A DNA stretch of 64,000 nt from Rhodoplanes serenus (GTDB taxonomy: Bacteria; Pseudomonadota; Alphaproteobacteria; Rhizobiales; Xanthobacteraceae), in assembly GCA_009720755.1 (NCBI GenBank), contig WNKV01000011.1:62001-126000 (forward strand), in the 5' to 3' direction. How positions within the stretch are numbered: the stretch's first letter is position 1; the number at the start of each line of letters is the position of its first letter. Shown here piece by piece: positions 34,839 through 43,192 of the stretch. The position numbers were made by a program, and so were the translations under genes. The notes below the pieces were generated by a model that had not been told where the DNA came from, searched no databases, and saw nothing but the letters and a program-made list of their open reading frames with translations.

Positions 34839-37237
34839 GCCGGGTCGCTGACGATGCGCTGCCCGATCTCGCCGCGCTTGCCCGCACGCCGCGGCCGCTC
34901 GCCGACGCGGAGGCGCTGGCGCTCGCCGACGTCGCGGCCGGGCCGGCGCTCCTGCGCGCCGCCGCGGCGGTGCGCGACGCCGCCTTCGGCGACCGCGTCA
35001 CCTATTCGCGCAAGGTGTTCGTGCCGCTGACCCAGCTCTGCCGCGACTCGTGCCACTACTGCACCTTCGCGCACCCGCCGCGGCGCGGCGAGGCGGCCTA
35101 TCTGTCACCCGACGAAGTGCTGGCGATCGCCCGTGCGGGCTCGGCCGCCGGCTGCCACGAGGTGCTGTTCACGCTCGGCGACAAGCCGGAGCTGCGCTAC
35201 CGCGCCGCCCGCCAGGCGCTCGACCGGCTCGGCCATGCGACGACGCTCGACTATCTCGCCGCCATGGCGGATCGGGTGCGGCGCGAGACCGGCCTCCTGC
35301 CGCATCTCAATGCCGGCGTGATGACCGCCGACGACATCGCCCGGCTGCGCACCGTCTCGGTGTCGCAGGGGCTGATGCTGGAGACCGTCTCGGACCGCCT
35401 CTCCCAACGTGGCGGCCCGCACTTCGGCTCGCCCGACAAGCACCCGGCGGTGCGGCTCGCCACCATCGCGGCGGCCGGTGCCGCCAGGGTGCCGTTCACC
35501 TCCGGCATTCTGATCGGCATCGGAGAGACGCGGCGCGAGCGCGTCGCGGCGCTGCTGGCGCTGCGCGCCCTGCATGCGCAGCACGGCCATCTGCAAGAGA
35601 TCATCGTCCAGAACTTCCGTGCCAAGCCGGGCACCCGGATGGCGAGCCATCCGGAGCCGGACGCGGCCGAGCATCTGTGGACCGTCGCGGTGGCGCGGCT
35701 CGTGATGCCGCCCGACGTGACCGTGCAGGCGCCGCCCAATCTCGGCACCGGCTATCTCGCCGACCTGATCGCCGCCGGCGTGGACGACTGGGGCGGCGTG
35801 TCGCCGGTGACGCCCGACCACGTCAATCCCGAGAAGCCGTGGCCGCATCTCGATGCGCTGGCGCGTGAGACCGCGGCGGCCGGCAAGGTGCTGGTGCCGC
35901 GCCTCGCCGTGCACCGCCGCTTCCTCGCCGAGCGTGATCGCTGGATCGACCGCGGCCTGCACACCGCGGTGCTGCGGGCGAGCGATTCGGACGGCTTCGC
36001 CCGCACCGAGACTTGGACGCCGGGCGCCTGCCTGGCGTTGCCGCCGATGCCGGCAGTCGGGCCGAGATCCGGCACGCTGGCGCCCATCCTGGCGCGCGCC
36101 CAACGTGGAACGGAGCTGTCGGAAGCCGAGATCGTCGCGCTGTTCGAGGCGCGCGGCACCGCCTTCGCCGAGGTGTGCGCCACCGCCGACGCGCTGCGCC
36201 GTGCGACCGTCGGCGACACCGTCAGCTATGTCGTCACCCGCAACATCAACTACACCAACATCTGCACCTATCGGTGCAGCTTCTGCGCGTTCTCCAAGGG
36301 CAAGACGGCGGAGCATCTGCGGGGACGGCCCTACGACCTCGCCGTCGACGAGGTGGTGATGCGCTGTCGCGAGGCGTGGGATCGCGGCGCCGTCGAGGTC
36401 TGCCTCCAGGGCGGCATCCATCCCGACTACACGGGCGAGACCTATCTGGCGCTCTGCCGTGCCATCAGGGCGGCTCTGCCGGCTTTGCATATCCACGCCT
36501 TCTCGCCGCTCGAGATTCACCAGGGCGCCCGCACCCTGGACCTGACGCCGGCCGAGCTGCTCGCGATGCTGCGTGACGCCGGCCTCGGCACCCTGCCGGG
36601 CACCGCCGCCGAGGTGCTCGATCCGGCGGTGCGGGCCATCATCTGTCCCGACAAGGTGACGACGGAGCAGTGGCTCGGCGTGGTCGAGGCGGCGCATCGC
36701 GCCGGGCTGCGCACCACGGCCACCATCATGTTCGGCCATGTCGACCAGCCGGTGCACTGGGCGCGTCATCTGCTCCACCTGCGCCGCCTGCAACAGCGCA
36801 CCGGAGGCTTCACCGAGCTGGTGCCGCTGCCTTTCGTGCCGATGGAATCGCCCATCAATCTGCGCGGCCAGTGCCGGCTGGGGCCGACATTTCGCGAATC
36901 CGTGCTGATGCATGCGGTGGCCCGGCTGGTGCTGCACGGGCTCGTGCCCAACATTCAGACCTCGTGGGTGAAGCTCGGGGCCGCCGGCGCGCAGGCGTGC
37001 TTGGCGGCCGGCGCCAACGATGTCGGCGGTACGCTGATGAACGAGAGCATTACCCGAGCGGCCGGCGCCGCGCACGGCCAGGAGATGACGCCCGCGGCCC
37101 TCGAGGCGCTGATCCGGGGGATCGGCCGCACGCCCCGGCAGCGCACGACGCTCTACGGCGATGCGCCGGCCGAGCGGGTGGCGGCGTCGTTCGCGGCGGC
37201 GCCGGCGCTGACCGAGCGGGCCACAGCGGCGGAGTGA
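34835..37237 (+). CDS. fbiC: Bifunctional FO synthase (CofG-CofH fusion, FbiC type)
   Basis: 800 residues containing two radical-SAM enzymes. The CofG-like half has CRDSCHYCTF (Cys at about 69, 73, 76), and the CofH-like half has CTYRCSFCAF (about 477, 481, 484), each a CX3CX2C [4Fe-4S] site. Conserved text between includes GKVLVPRLAVHRRF and LQGGIHPDYTGETY. Together they build the deazaflavin FO from tyrosine and a ribityl-pyrimidine. The fusion is the arrangement of Actinobacteria; archaea and cyanobacteria use separate cofG and cofH. It is the last gene of the operon and complete. Confidence 0.95.
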   Translation: MSRVADDALPDLAALARTPRPLADAEALALADVAAGPALLRAAAAVRDAAFGDRVTYSRKVFVPLTQLCRDSCHYCTFAHPPRRGEAAYLSPDEVLAIARAGSAAGCHEVLFTLGDKPELRYRAARQALDRLGHATTLDYLAAMADRVRRETGLLPHLNAGVMTADDIARLRTVSVSQGLMLETVSDRLSQRGGPHFGSPDKHPAVRLATIAAAGAARVPFTSGILIGIGETRRERVAALLALRALHAQHGHLQEIIVQNFRAKPGTRMASHPEPDAAEHLWTVAVARLVMPPDVTVQAPPNLGTGYLADLIAAGVDDWGGVSPVTPDHVNPEKPWPHLDALARETAAAGKVLVPRLAVHRRFLAERDRWIDRGLHTAVLRASDSDGFARTETWTPGACLALPPMPAVGPRSGTLAPILARAQRGTELSEAEIVALFEARGTAFAEVCATADALRRATVGDTVSYVVTRNINYTNICTYRCSFCAFSKGKTAEHLRGRPYDLAVDEVVMRCREAWDRGAVEVCLQGGIHPDYTGETYLALCRAIRAALPALHIHAFSPLEIHQGARTLDLTPAELLAMLRDAGLGTLPGTAAEVLDPAVRAIICPDKVTTEQWLGVVEAAHRAGLRTTATIMFGHVDQPVHWARHLLHLRRLQQRTGGFTELVPLPFVPMESPINLRGQCRLGPTFRESVLMHAVARLVLHGLVPNIQTSWVKLGAAGAQACLAAGANDVGGTLMNESITRAAGAAHGQEMTPAALEALIRGIGRTPRQRTTLYGDAPAERVAASFAAAPALTERATAAE

Positions 37238-37378
37238 CAAGCGCCTTCGTTCCGCCGGTCGACCTCGGTTGGCTGCGACCTTCGCATGACAACTGATACC
37301 GATGCGGTCGGAACCGGCGTATAGCCGATCTCGATCCGACCAAATCGTCTCATCTGAGGTCGGAGGGGGATTCTCATC

Positions 37379-38710
37379 ATGGTATCGGGATCGGTATCGA
37401 TCCTCTTGCTCGCGATCGCGGTCGTCCTGATCGTCGTCGCCACCGGCAAGTGGAAGGTGAATGCATTCGTCGTCCTGGTCGTGATCGCCTTCGCCTATGG
37501 GCTGGCGATCGGCATGCCGGCGCTGGACGTCGTCAAGGCGGTCCGCGAAGGCTTCGGCGGGACGCTGACCTATATCGGCATCGTGATCGTGGCCGGCACG
37601 ATCATGGGCTACATCCTGGAGAAGACGGGTGCCGCCCTGGTGATGACCCAGGCTATCCTGAGCTTGGTCGGGCGATCGCGGGCACCGCTCGCCATGAACA
37701 TCGCCGGTTATGTCGTCTCCATCCCGGTGTTCTGCGACTCCGGCTACGTGATTCTCACGCCGCTCAACAAGGCGTTGTCGGCGGAGACCAAGACCTCCAT
37801 GGGAGTGATGGCGGTGGCGCTCGCCACCGGCCTCTATGCGACGCATACGATGGTGCCGCCGACACCCGGCCCACTCGCCGCCGCCGCCACCCTGAACGCC
37901 GATCTCGGCCTCGTCATCCTCTACGGCATGATCGTGGCGGTGCCGTCGGCGCTGTCCGGCCTCGCCTGGGCGCTGGTCTTCGGCCGCAAGTACGACATCT
38001 CTCCCGGCGTCGAGGAGAGCTACAGCGATCTCGTCGCCAAGTACGGCAAGCTGCCCAGCGTGTTCATGAGCTTCCTGCCGCTGGTGCTGCCGATCGTGCT
38101 GATCCTGCTGAAGTCGGTCGCCGATTTCCCGACCCGTCCGTTCGGGAACGGGAGCGTGCGGGTGTTCTTCAACTTCATCGGCGATCCGGTCACCGCCCTG
38201 ATGCTCGGCGTGGTGTGCAGCCTGTTCCTGGTGCCGCGCAAGGAGCTGTCCGTCGCGGTCGACTCGTGGATGGGCCAGGGCATCAAGGATGCCGCGATCA
38301 TCCTGGCGATCACCGGGGCCGGCGGCTCGTTCGGCAAGGTGCTGGCCGCGTCGCCGATGAAGGACTTCATCGGCACCAACATGGCGCATCTGCCGCTCGG
38401 GCTGTTCCTGCCGTTCGCCATCTCGGCGGCGCTGAAGACCGCGCAGGGCTCCTCGACGGTCGCCATCATCACCACGGCGGCCATCGTGGCGCCATTGCAG
38501 CCGACGCTCGGCTTCGACCCGGCGATCGCCGCGGTGGTCATCGGCGCCGGCTCCATGGTGGTGTCGCACGCCAACGACTCCTACTTCTGGGTGGTGTCGC
38601 AGTTCTCCAACATGCCGGTCAACGTCGCCTACAAGCTCTACACCTCGGCGACCTTCGTGGTCGGCGTGGTGGCGTTCCTGTTCGCCTATCTCTTGTCGCT
38701 GGTCGTCTGA
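37379..38710 (+). CDS. GntP family permease (gluconate/glycerate-type sugar-acid transporter)
   Basis: 443 residues with about 12 membrane segments. Family features include VVATGKWKVNAFVVLV near the start, NIAGYVVSIPVFCDSGYVIL, TGLYATHTMVPPTPGP and the C-terminal SHANDSYFWVVSQFS. GntP proteins carry gluconate, glycerate or related acids with protons. The ribosome site GGAGGGGG lies just upstream of ATG 37379. A 7-bp inverted repeat in the leader (GGTCGGA 37306-37312, TCCGACC 37335-37341) may be an operator. A hairpin follows the stop. No kinase or regulator accompanies it. Confidence 0.88.
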   Translation: MVSGSVSILLLAIAVVLIVVATGKWKVNAFVVLVVIAFAYGLAIGMPALDVVKAVREGFGGTLTYIGIVIVAGTIMGYILEKTGAALVMTQAILSLVGRSRAPLAMNIAGYVVSIPVFCDSGYVILTPLNKALSAETKTSMGVMAVALATGLYATHTMVPPTPGPLAAAATLNADLGLVILYGMIVAVPSALSGLAWALVFGRKYDISPGVEESYSDLVAKYGKLPSVFMSFLPLVLPIVLILLKSVADFPTRPFGNGSVRVFFNFIGDPVTALMLGVVCSLFLVPRKELSVAVDSWMGQGIKDAAIILAITGAGGSFGKVLAASPMKDFIGTNMAHLPLGLFLPFAISAALKTAQGSSTVAIITTAAIVAPLQPTLGFDPAIAAVVIGAGSMVVSHANDSYFWVVSQFSNMPVNVAYKLYTSATFVVGVVAFLFAYLLSLVV

Positions 38711-38730
38711 TCGCGATATCGACGGTTGCG

Positions 38731-38755
38731 ACGGGCGGCGTGTCGCGCCGCCCGT
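38731..38755 (+). terminator. Hairpin after the GntP permease gene
   Basis: A perfect 10-bp stem ACGGGCGGCG (38731-38740) and CGCCGCCCGT (38746-38755) with loop TGTCG. It lies just before the next ORF. Confidence 0.55.
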
Positions 38756-38792
38756 TCGCATGTCTGGCCCGTTCCGCTCCGGAGAGCCGCCG

Positions 38793-39434
38793 ATGCTCCG
38801 CTCGCTGCTGTTGCGCGCCTACGAGCGCCTCACCCTCAACGCCCTCGCATCCGGCGACTATCCGCGCGCCGAGCGGATGCTGCGGCGGATGGAGCGGCAG
38901 GAGGGCGAGACCCGGCGGGTGCTGCACAATCTGGCGCTCGCCCGGCTCGGCCAGGGCGACGCCGGCGGCGCCGTGCGGCTGCTCGACCGGCTGGTCGACC
39001 TCTATGGCGAGGCGCCCGCGGTGCTGCGGGCGCTGGCCGACGCGGCCTATCTGTCGGGCGACCGCGACGACGCCCGGTGCCGCATCGCCGCCGCGCTGGC
39101 CGAGCCCGACTGCCCGGACCGCACGTTGCTGACCCGCCGCGCCGCGCTGTGCGAGGACGCCGCCGCCCATGCCCGCGCCATGGCGGGCAAGCGCGACTTC
39201 GCCGACGGCAATGCCAGGCTCGCGGCCGGCGACAAGGACGCGGCGCTGGCCGCCTTCCGGCGCGCCGCCGAGGCGGACCCGACCGACTTCGTCGCCCTCA
39301 ACAATCTCGGCACGCTGCTGATGAACCACGCCGGCGACCGCAAGGGCGCCGAGAAGGTCTTCGCCCGCGCGGCAGCGCTCGCCGATCAGCCGGTCGTCCG
39401 CCGCAACCTCGCGGCGGCGCGCGAGAGGTCCTGA
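38793..39434 (+). CDS. Tetratricopeptide-repeat protein
   Basis: 213 residues made of TPR-like helix pairs: ALASGDYPRAERMLRRME, LARLGQGDAGGAVRLLDRLV, LAAGDKDAALAAFRRAAEADP and LMNHAGDRKGAEKVFARA. No signal peptide or membrane helix. The ATG at 38793 has GGAG about 9 nt upstream; an in-frame ATG at 38760 is disfavoured because it would put the ribosome site inside the terminator hairpin. TPR proteins mediate binding; the partner is not evident. Confidence 0.8.
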   Translation: MLRSLLLRAYERLTLNALASGDYPRAERMLRRMERQEGETRRVLHNLALARLGQGDAGGAVRLLDRLVDLYGEAPAVLRALADAAYLSGDRDDARCRIAAALAEPDCPDRTLLTRRAALCEDAAAHARAMAGKRDFADGNARLAAGDKDAALAAFRRAAEADPTDFVALNNLGTLLMNHAGDRKGAEKVFARAAALADQPVVRRNLAAARERS

Positions 39435-39441
39435 TCCCGTC

Positions 39442-39459
39442 TCGTCCTCCGCCGGACGA
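39442..39459. terminator. Small hairpin between convergent genes
   Basis: Stem TCGTCC (39442-39447) and GGACGA (39454-39459), loop TCCGCC, followed on the + strand by AGAAAT. It sits in the 30-bp gap between the TPR gene and the citryl-CoA lyase gene, so it may serve both. Confidence 0.35.
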
Positions 39460-39464
39460 AGAAA

Positions 39465-40301
39465 TCACTCCGGCACGTTTCGCGGCCCCGGCCCGGTGTA
39501 GGTCCAGATCTGATCGCGCGGGATCGGCCCCTTGTTGCGGTAGTCGGACTGGCTCTCCTCCCACGCATGGGCCAGGCAGCCGACCGAGCGCGACAGCACG
39601 AATAGGCCGCGGCACAGGGGCGGCGGAAAGCCCAGCTCGGCGAAGATGACGCCGGTGGCGCCGTCGATGTTCATCGGCACTCGCTTGCCACCGCGGCGCG
39701 CCGCGACGACGTCCTCGATGGTGCGGCCGATGGCGGCGTAGAGGCCGCTCACGGCGCCCGCGGCGGCTGCCTCGTCGACCAGGGCCAGCAGGCGCGGCGC
39801 CCGCGGGTCGAGCGGGTGGAAGCGGTGGCCGTAGCCAGGGACGTGGCGGATGCCGCGCGCCTTGAGGGCGTCGATCTCGGCCGTCACCGCCGTGGTGATC
39901 GCAGCGGCGTCGCGCACGCCTTCGGGCAGTCGCGCCGCGATCGCCCCGAACAGCGCCACGCATTGCTCGCCGGCGCCGCCATGCACGTCGCCGAGCGTGT
40001 TGATGGCCGACGCCATGGCGTTGTTGATGCCGATCCCGCAGGTCATCGCCATGCGGGCGACCGCGATCGAGGGGGCCTGCGGCCCGTGGTCGACGGCGGC
40101 GACCAGCGCGGCCTCCAGCAGCCGCGCCGCCGGCTTCGGCGGCAGCTCGCCGCGGGTGAGGAGATACACCATCTCGGCGAAGCCGACGCGGCCGATCAGG
40201 TCCTCGATGGCATAGCCGCGATAGCGGATCATGCCCGGCTTCATCTCGATGATCGACGTCGCCCACCAGTCCGGCGGCGACAGCTTGGCGCGTTCGCTCA
40301 T
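39465..40301 (-). CDS. Citryl-CoA lyase-like protein (citrate synthase fold)
   Basis: 278 residues, much shorter than citrate synthase (about 430). It keeps the fold's catalytic features: INNAMASAINTLGDVHGGAGEQ and GYGHRFHPLDPRA (citrate synthase GHRVYKxxDPR), plus NIDGATGVIFAELGFPP near the end. Stand-alone proteins of this size cleave citryl-CoA or a similar hydroxy-acyl-CoA to acetyl-CoA plus oxaloacetate. It is co-directional with, and 30 bp downstream of, a CaiB/BaiF CoA-transferase gene, which could supply the CoA ester. The exact acyl group is inferred, not seen. Confidence 0.78.
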   Translation of the reverse strand: MSERAKLSPPDWWATSIIEMKPGMIRYRGYAIEDLIGRVGFAEMVYLLTRGELPPKPAARLLEAALVAAVDHGPQAPSIAVARMAMTCGIGINNAMASAINTLGDVHGGAGEQCVALFGAIAARLPEGVRDAAAITTAVTAEIDALKARGIRHVPGYGHRFHPLDPRAPRLLALVDEAAAAGAVSGLYAAIGRTIEDVVAARRGGKRVPMNIDGATGVIFAELGFPPPLCRGLFVLSRSVGCLAHAWEESQSDYRNKGPIPRDQIWTYTGPGPRNVPE

Positions 40302-40331
40302 GGGGTCCTCGTCGTGGCCGCGGGCCTGTGT

Positions 40332-41534
40332 TCAGATGGCGCCGCTGTCGCGCAGCCGGGCGATCTCCTCGGCCGCATAGCCGAGCTCGGCGAGCAGCGC
40401 GTCGGTGTCGGCGCCGAGCGCCGGCGGTGGCGAGCGCGGCTCCGGATCGCCGCTCGCCAGCTTGAAGCCGGAGCGCACCACCGGCACCTCGCGGTCGACG
40501 CCCGGCGCGCTCGGAAAGCGGGTGACCAGGCCGCGCGCCTGGATGTGCGGATGCGACAGCACCTCGGGAATCGACAGCACCTCGCCGGACGGGATGCCGG
40601 CGGCGTTCATCAGCGCGGCCCACTCCTTGGCGGTGCGGCGGACGAGCGCCTTCTCGATCTCGGCCTTCAGCTCGAAGCGGCGCTTCTTGCGATCCTCGCG
40701 GTCGACGAAGCGCGGATCGGTGGCGAGCTCCGGCCGGCCGATCACCCCGCACAGCGCGACGAACTGCTCCTGCTTGTTGGCCGCGATGTTGAGCGGGCCG
40801 GAGCCGGTCGCGAAGGTGCCGGATGGGCTCGCCGTCATGTTCTCGTTGCCGATCGGCCGCGGCTGGATGTGGGCGACCAGATAGTTGGAGACCTGCCAGC
40901 CCATGGTGACGAGGGTCGATTCGAGCATCGAGACGTCGATGAACTCGCCCTCGCCGGTGCGCCCGCGCCGCACCAGCGCGGCCGCGATGGCGAACGCCGC
41001 CGTGATGCCGCCGATGGTGTCGGCGACCGGGTAGCCGACCCGCAGCGGTGCCGTCGTCTCGTCGCCGGTCACGCTCATCACCCCGGCGAGGCCCTGGACG
41101 ATCTGGTCGTAGGCCGGGTTGGCATGCAGCGGGCCGGTCTGGCCGAAGCCCGAGATGGCGCAGTAGACGAGGCTCGGCCGGATGGTCTTGAGCTGGTTCC
41201 AGCCGAGGCCGAGACGGTCCATCACGCCGGGGCGGAAGTTCTCCACCAGCACGTCGGCGCTTTCGACCAGCCGGCGGAACACCGCCTTGCCGGCCGGGTC
41301 CTTGAGATTGACGGTGAGCGACCGCTTGCCGGCGTTCTGGGCCAGGAAGGAGGCCCCCATCAGCGCCTTGTTGAGATCGCGGTCGGCGCCGAGCTGGCGG
41401 GCGAGATCACCGCTGCCGGGGACCTCCACCTTGATCACGTCGGCGCCGAGCAGCGCCATCTGATAGCAGCAGAACGGGCCGGCCAGCACGTTGGTGAGGT
41501 CGAGGACGCGGATCTGGTCGAGCAGCGGGCTCAT
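40332..41534 (-). CDS. CaiB/BaiF family (class III) CoA-transferase
   Basis: 400 residues. Family features are IRVLDLTNVLAGPFCCYQMALLGADVIKVE, LTVNLKDPAGKAVFRRLV, VLVENFRPGVMDRLGL and ISGFGQTGPLHANPAYDQIVQG, the last with the expected catalytic Asp. It moves CoA between carboxylic acids. The start is Met at 41534 (MSPLLDQIR); three exact 15-bp copies at 41531-41575 give three possible in-frame ATGs, each with its own GGGG upstream. Next comes the citryl-CoA lyase-like gene, so the pair may activate and then cleave one acid. Divergent from a LIV-type transporter. Confidence 0.9.
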   Translation of the reverse strand: MSPLLDQIRVLDLTNVLAGPFCCYQMALLGADVIKVEVPGSGDLARQLGADRDLNKALMGASFLAQNAGKRSLTVNLKDPAGKAVFRRLVESADVLVENFRPGVMDRLGLGWNQLKTIRPSLVYCAISGFGQTGPLHANPAYDQIVQGLAGVMSVTGDETTAPLRVGYPVADTIGGITAAFAIAAALVRRGRTGEGEFIDVSMLESTLVTMGWQVSNYLVAHIQPRPIGNENMTASPSGTFATGSGPLNIAANKQEQFVALCGVIGRPELATDPRFVDREDRKKRRFELKAEIEKALVRRTAKEWAALMNAAGIPSGEVLSIPEVLSHPHIQARGLVTRFPSAPGVDREVPVVRSGFKLASGDPEPRSPPPALGADTDALLAELGYAAEEIARLRDSGAI

Positions 41535-41575
41535 GGTGCCCCGTGTCATGGTGCCCCGTGTCATGGTGCCCCGTG
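41531..41575. repeat. Three exact tandem copies of a 15-mer at the CoA-transferase start
   Basis: TCATGGTGCCCCGTG at 41531-41545, 41546-41560 and 41561-41575, all identical. On the gene strand every copy contains GGGGCACCATGA, a ribosome-site-like stretch plus an in-frame start codon. Confidence 0.95.
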
Positions 41576-41912
41576 GGTGGCGCCGCCGGCAGGCTCGGTC
41601 GGATGGCCAGGGCGCCGGAGCGGGGGAAGGTCGGCGGCGGCCGCCGCCGTCGCGGATCACCTCCCTTTACACGATCGCGGCGGGCCCGACGAGCGGAGCG
41701 TCGGCGGCCGCGCATCCGCATTGCTGCGGAGGCAGGGCACGTTCTCCAGTTGACGGCGGCGCGCCGCTCCAGCGGGGCGGGCGCCGTCGGCTCGTATGCT
41801 GGGCATGCCACGTCGCCCATCCCGTGCGGGGACGTCGCACCCACACTCACTTCGTTGACTCGGATTGGGCGCCCGTCTACCCAAACGCGAGGACCCTCAC
41901 GGGAGAACCGAC
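41535..41912. other. Divergent spacer between CoA-transferase and transporter genes
   Basis: Contains the triplicated 15-mer at its left end and presumably both promoters. TTGACG at 41750 and TTGACT at 41855 are possible -35 elements on the + strand but lack good -10 partners. No gene recognised; the longer in-frame extension of the CoA-transferase ORF into this spacer looks non-coding. Confidence 0.5.
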
Positions 41913-43058
41913 ATGCGTCGAACTCTGCAACGCCTCGCGCTCGCGGCGCTCTGGCTGACGCCCTCCGCAGCCTTAGCTCAAGACGTCGTCAAGATCGGGT
42001 TTCACGCGCCGCTGACCGGCTTTGCGGCCGCCGACGGCAAGTCGGCGCGGCAGGGCGCGGAGCTGGCCGTGCAGCAGGCGAACGCGGCCGGCGGCATCAA
42101 CGGCAAGAAGATCGAGCTGGTCGTCTACGACGACGAGGGCAAGCCGGAGAACACCATTCCGCTCGCCAACAAGCTCACCGGCCAGGACAAGGTCGCCGTC
42201 GTCGTTTCGGGCGGCTATTCGGGGCCGACGCGCGCCGCCGCCCCGGTGATGCAACGGGCCGGCGTGCCCTATCTCTCGGCCTATGCGATCCACCCGGACA
42301 TCACCCGGGCCGGCGATTTCATCTTCCGCACCGGCATGATGGGCGAGGTGCAGGGGCGGGCCGGCGCCAAGCTGGTCGGCGAGCTGCTGAAGAAGAAGAA
42401 GGTCGTCATCGTCGCCGTGAACAATGATTTCGGCCAGGCGCTCACCGCCGGCTTCAAGGAGGTGGCGCCGAAGTTCGGCATCGAGGTGCTGAAGGAGCAC
42501 ACCTTCGCGATGCCGGACCGGCAGTTCGGCCCGCTGGTGGCGCAGGTGAAGGCGTCCGCCCCCGAGGTGATCTATGCGCCGGGCTACTTCTTTAACGCCG
42601 GCCCGCTGGTGGCTCAGCTCCGCGCCGCCGGCGTCGACGCCACCATCATCGGCCAGGAGGGTTACGACAGCCAGCGCTTCATCGAGATCGCCGGCAAGGC
42701 GTCCGAGGGCGTCATCGTCACCACCTCGCTCGATCGCGACTCGAGCGCGCCGGCCACCCGCTCGTTCATCGAGAACTACGAGAAGACCTTCAAGGACCGC
42801 GTCGACATGGTGGCGGCCTCCGGCAATGCCGCCGCCACGGTGGCCATCGAGGCGCTGCGCAAGGCCGGCAGCACCGATCCCAAGGCGATCCGCGACACCA
42901 TCCGGGCCGGCACCTTCGAGACCGCCATCGGCACGCTGTCGTTCAACAGCCTCGGCGAGGTCAAGAAGGCCGTGCAGGTGCAGGTGGTGAAGGACGGCAA
43001 CTTCCACCGCTATGCCGTGATCGACGACCTCGGCTTCCTGGCGCCTCCAGAAAAGTGA
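41913..43058 (+). CDS. Periplasmic substrate-binding protein of a second LIV-type ABC transporter
   Basis: 381 residues. Signal peptide at residues 1-22 (LALAALWLTPSAALAQ), then a LivJ-like fold: VKIGFHAPLTGFAAADGKSARQG, INGKKIELVVYDDEGKPENT and GFKEVAPKFGIEVLKEHTF. A GGGAG ribosome site precedes ATG 41913. The cassette behind it is complete and faces the CaiB/citryl-CoA lyase pair, so the ligand could be an organic acid handled by those enzymes as readily as an amino acid. It is clearly different in sequence from the binding protein at 12414. Confidence 0.9.
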   Translation: MRRTLQRLALAALWLTPSAALAQDVVKIGFHAPLTGFAAADGKSARQGAELAVQQANAAGGINGKKIELVVYDDEGKPENTIPLANKLTGQDKVAVVVSGGYSGPTRAAAPVMQRAGVPYLSAYAIHPDITRAGDFIFRTGMMGEVQGRAGAKLVGELLKKKKVVIVAVNNDFGQALTAGFKEVAPKFGIEVLKEHTFAMPDRQFGPLVAQVKASAPEVIYAPGYFFNAGPLVAQLRAAGVDATIIGQEGYDSQRFIEIAGKASEGVIVTTSLDRDSSAPATRSFIENYEKTFKDRVDMVAASGNAAATVAIEALRKAGSTDPKAIRDTIRAGTFETAIGTLSFNSLGEVKKAVQVQVVKDGNFHRYAVIDDLGFLAPPEK

Positions 43059-43192
43059 GCCGGCGGCGCGACCGCGCCTGATCGCCCTCGGCCTGCGGCT
43101 CCCGCCGCGCCGGGCCGGGGGCAGGCCGATCGGCAACCGAGCAGAATCGTCGGCAACGTCCGCCCGTGTGGGGCGCCTTCGAAAGAAACCCC

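Noticed and set aside
35105-38761. 1218-codon leftward ORF opposite fbiC and the GntP gene
   Set aside because: Spans two well-supported genes and an intergenic region; the translation is repetitive in Arg/Gly/His/Asp with no domain. Long open antisense frames are expected at this GC content.
41535-41660. Extended N-terminus of the CaiB-type protein beginning at 41660
   Set aside because: The added residues are Arg/Pro-rich, not part of the family, and cross the triplicated 15-mer; Met at 41534 fits the family start.
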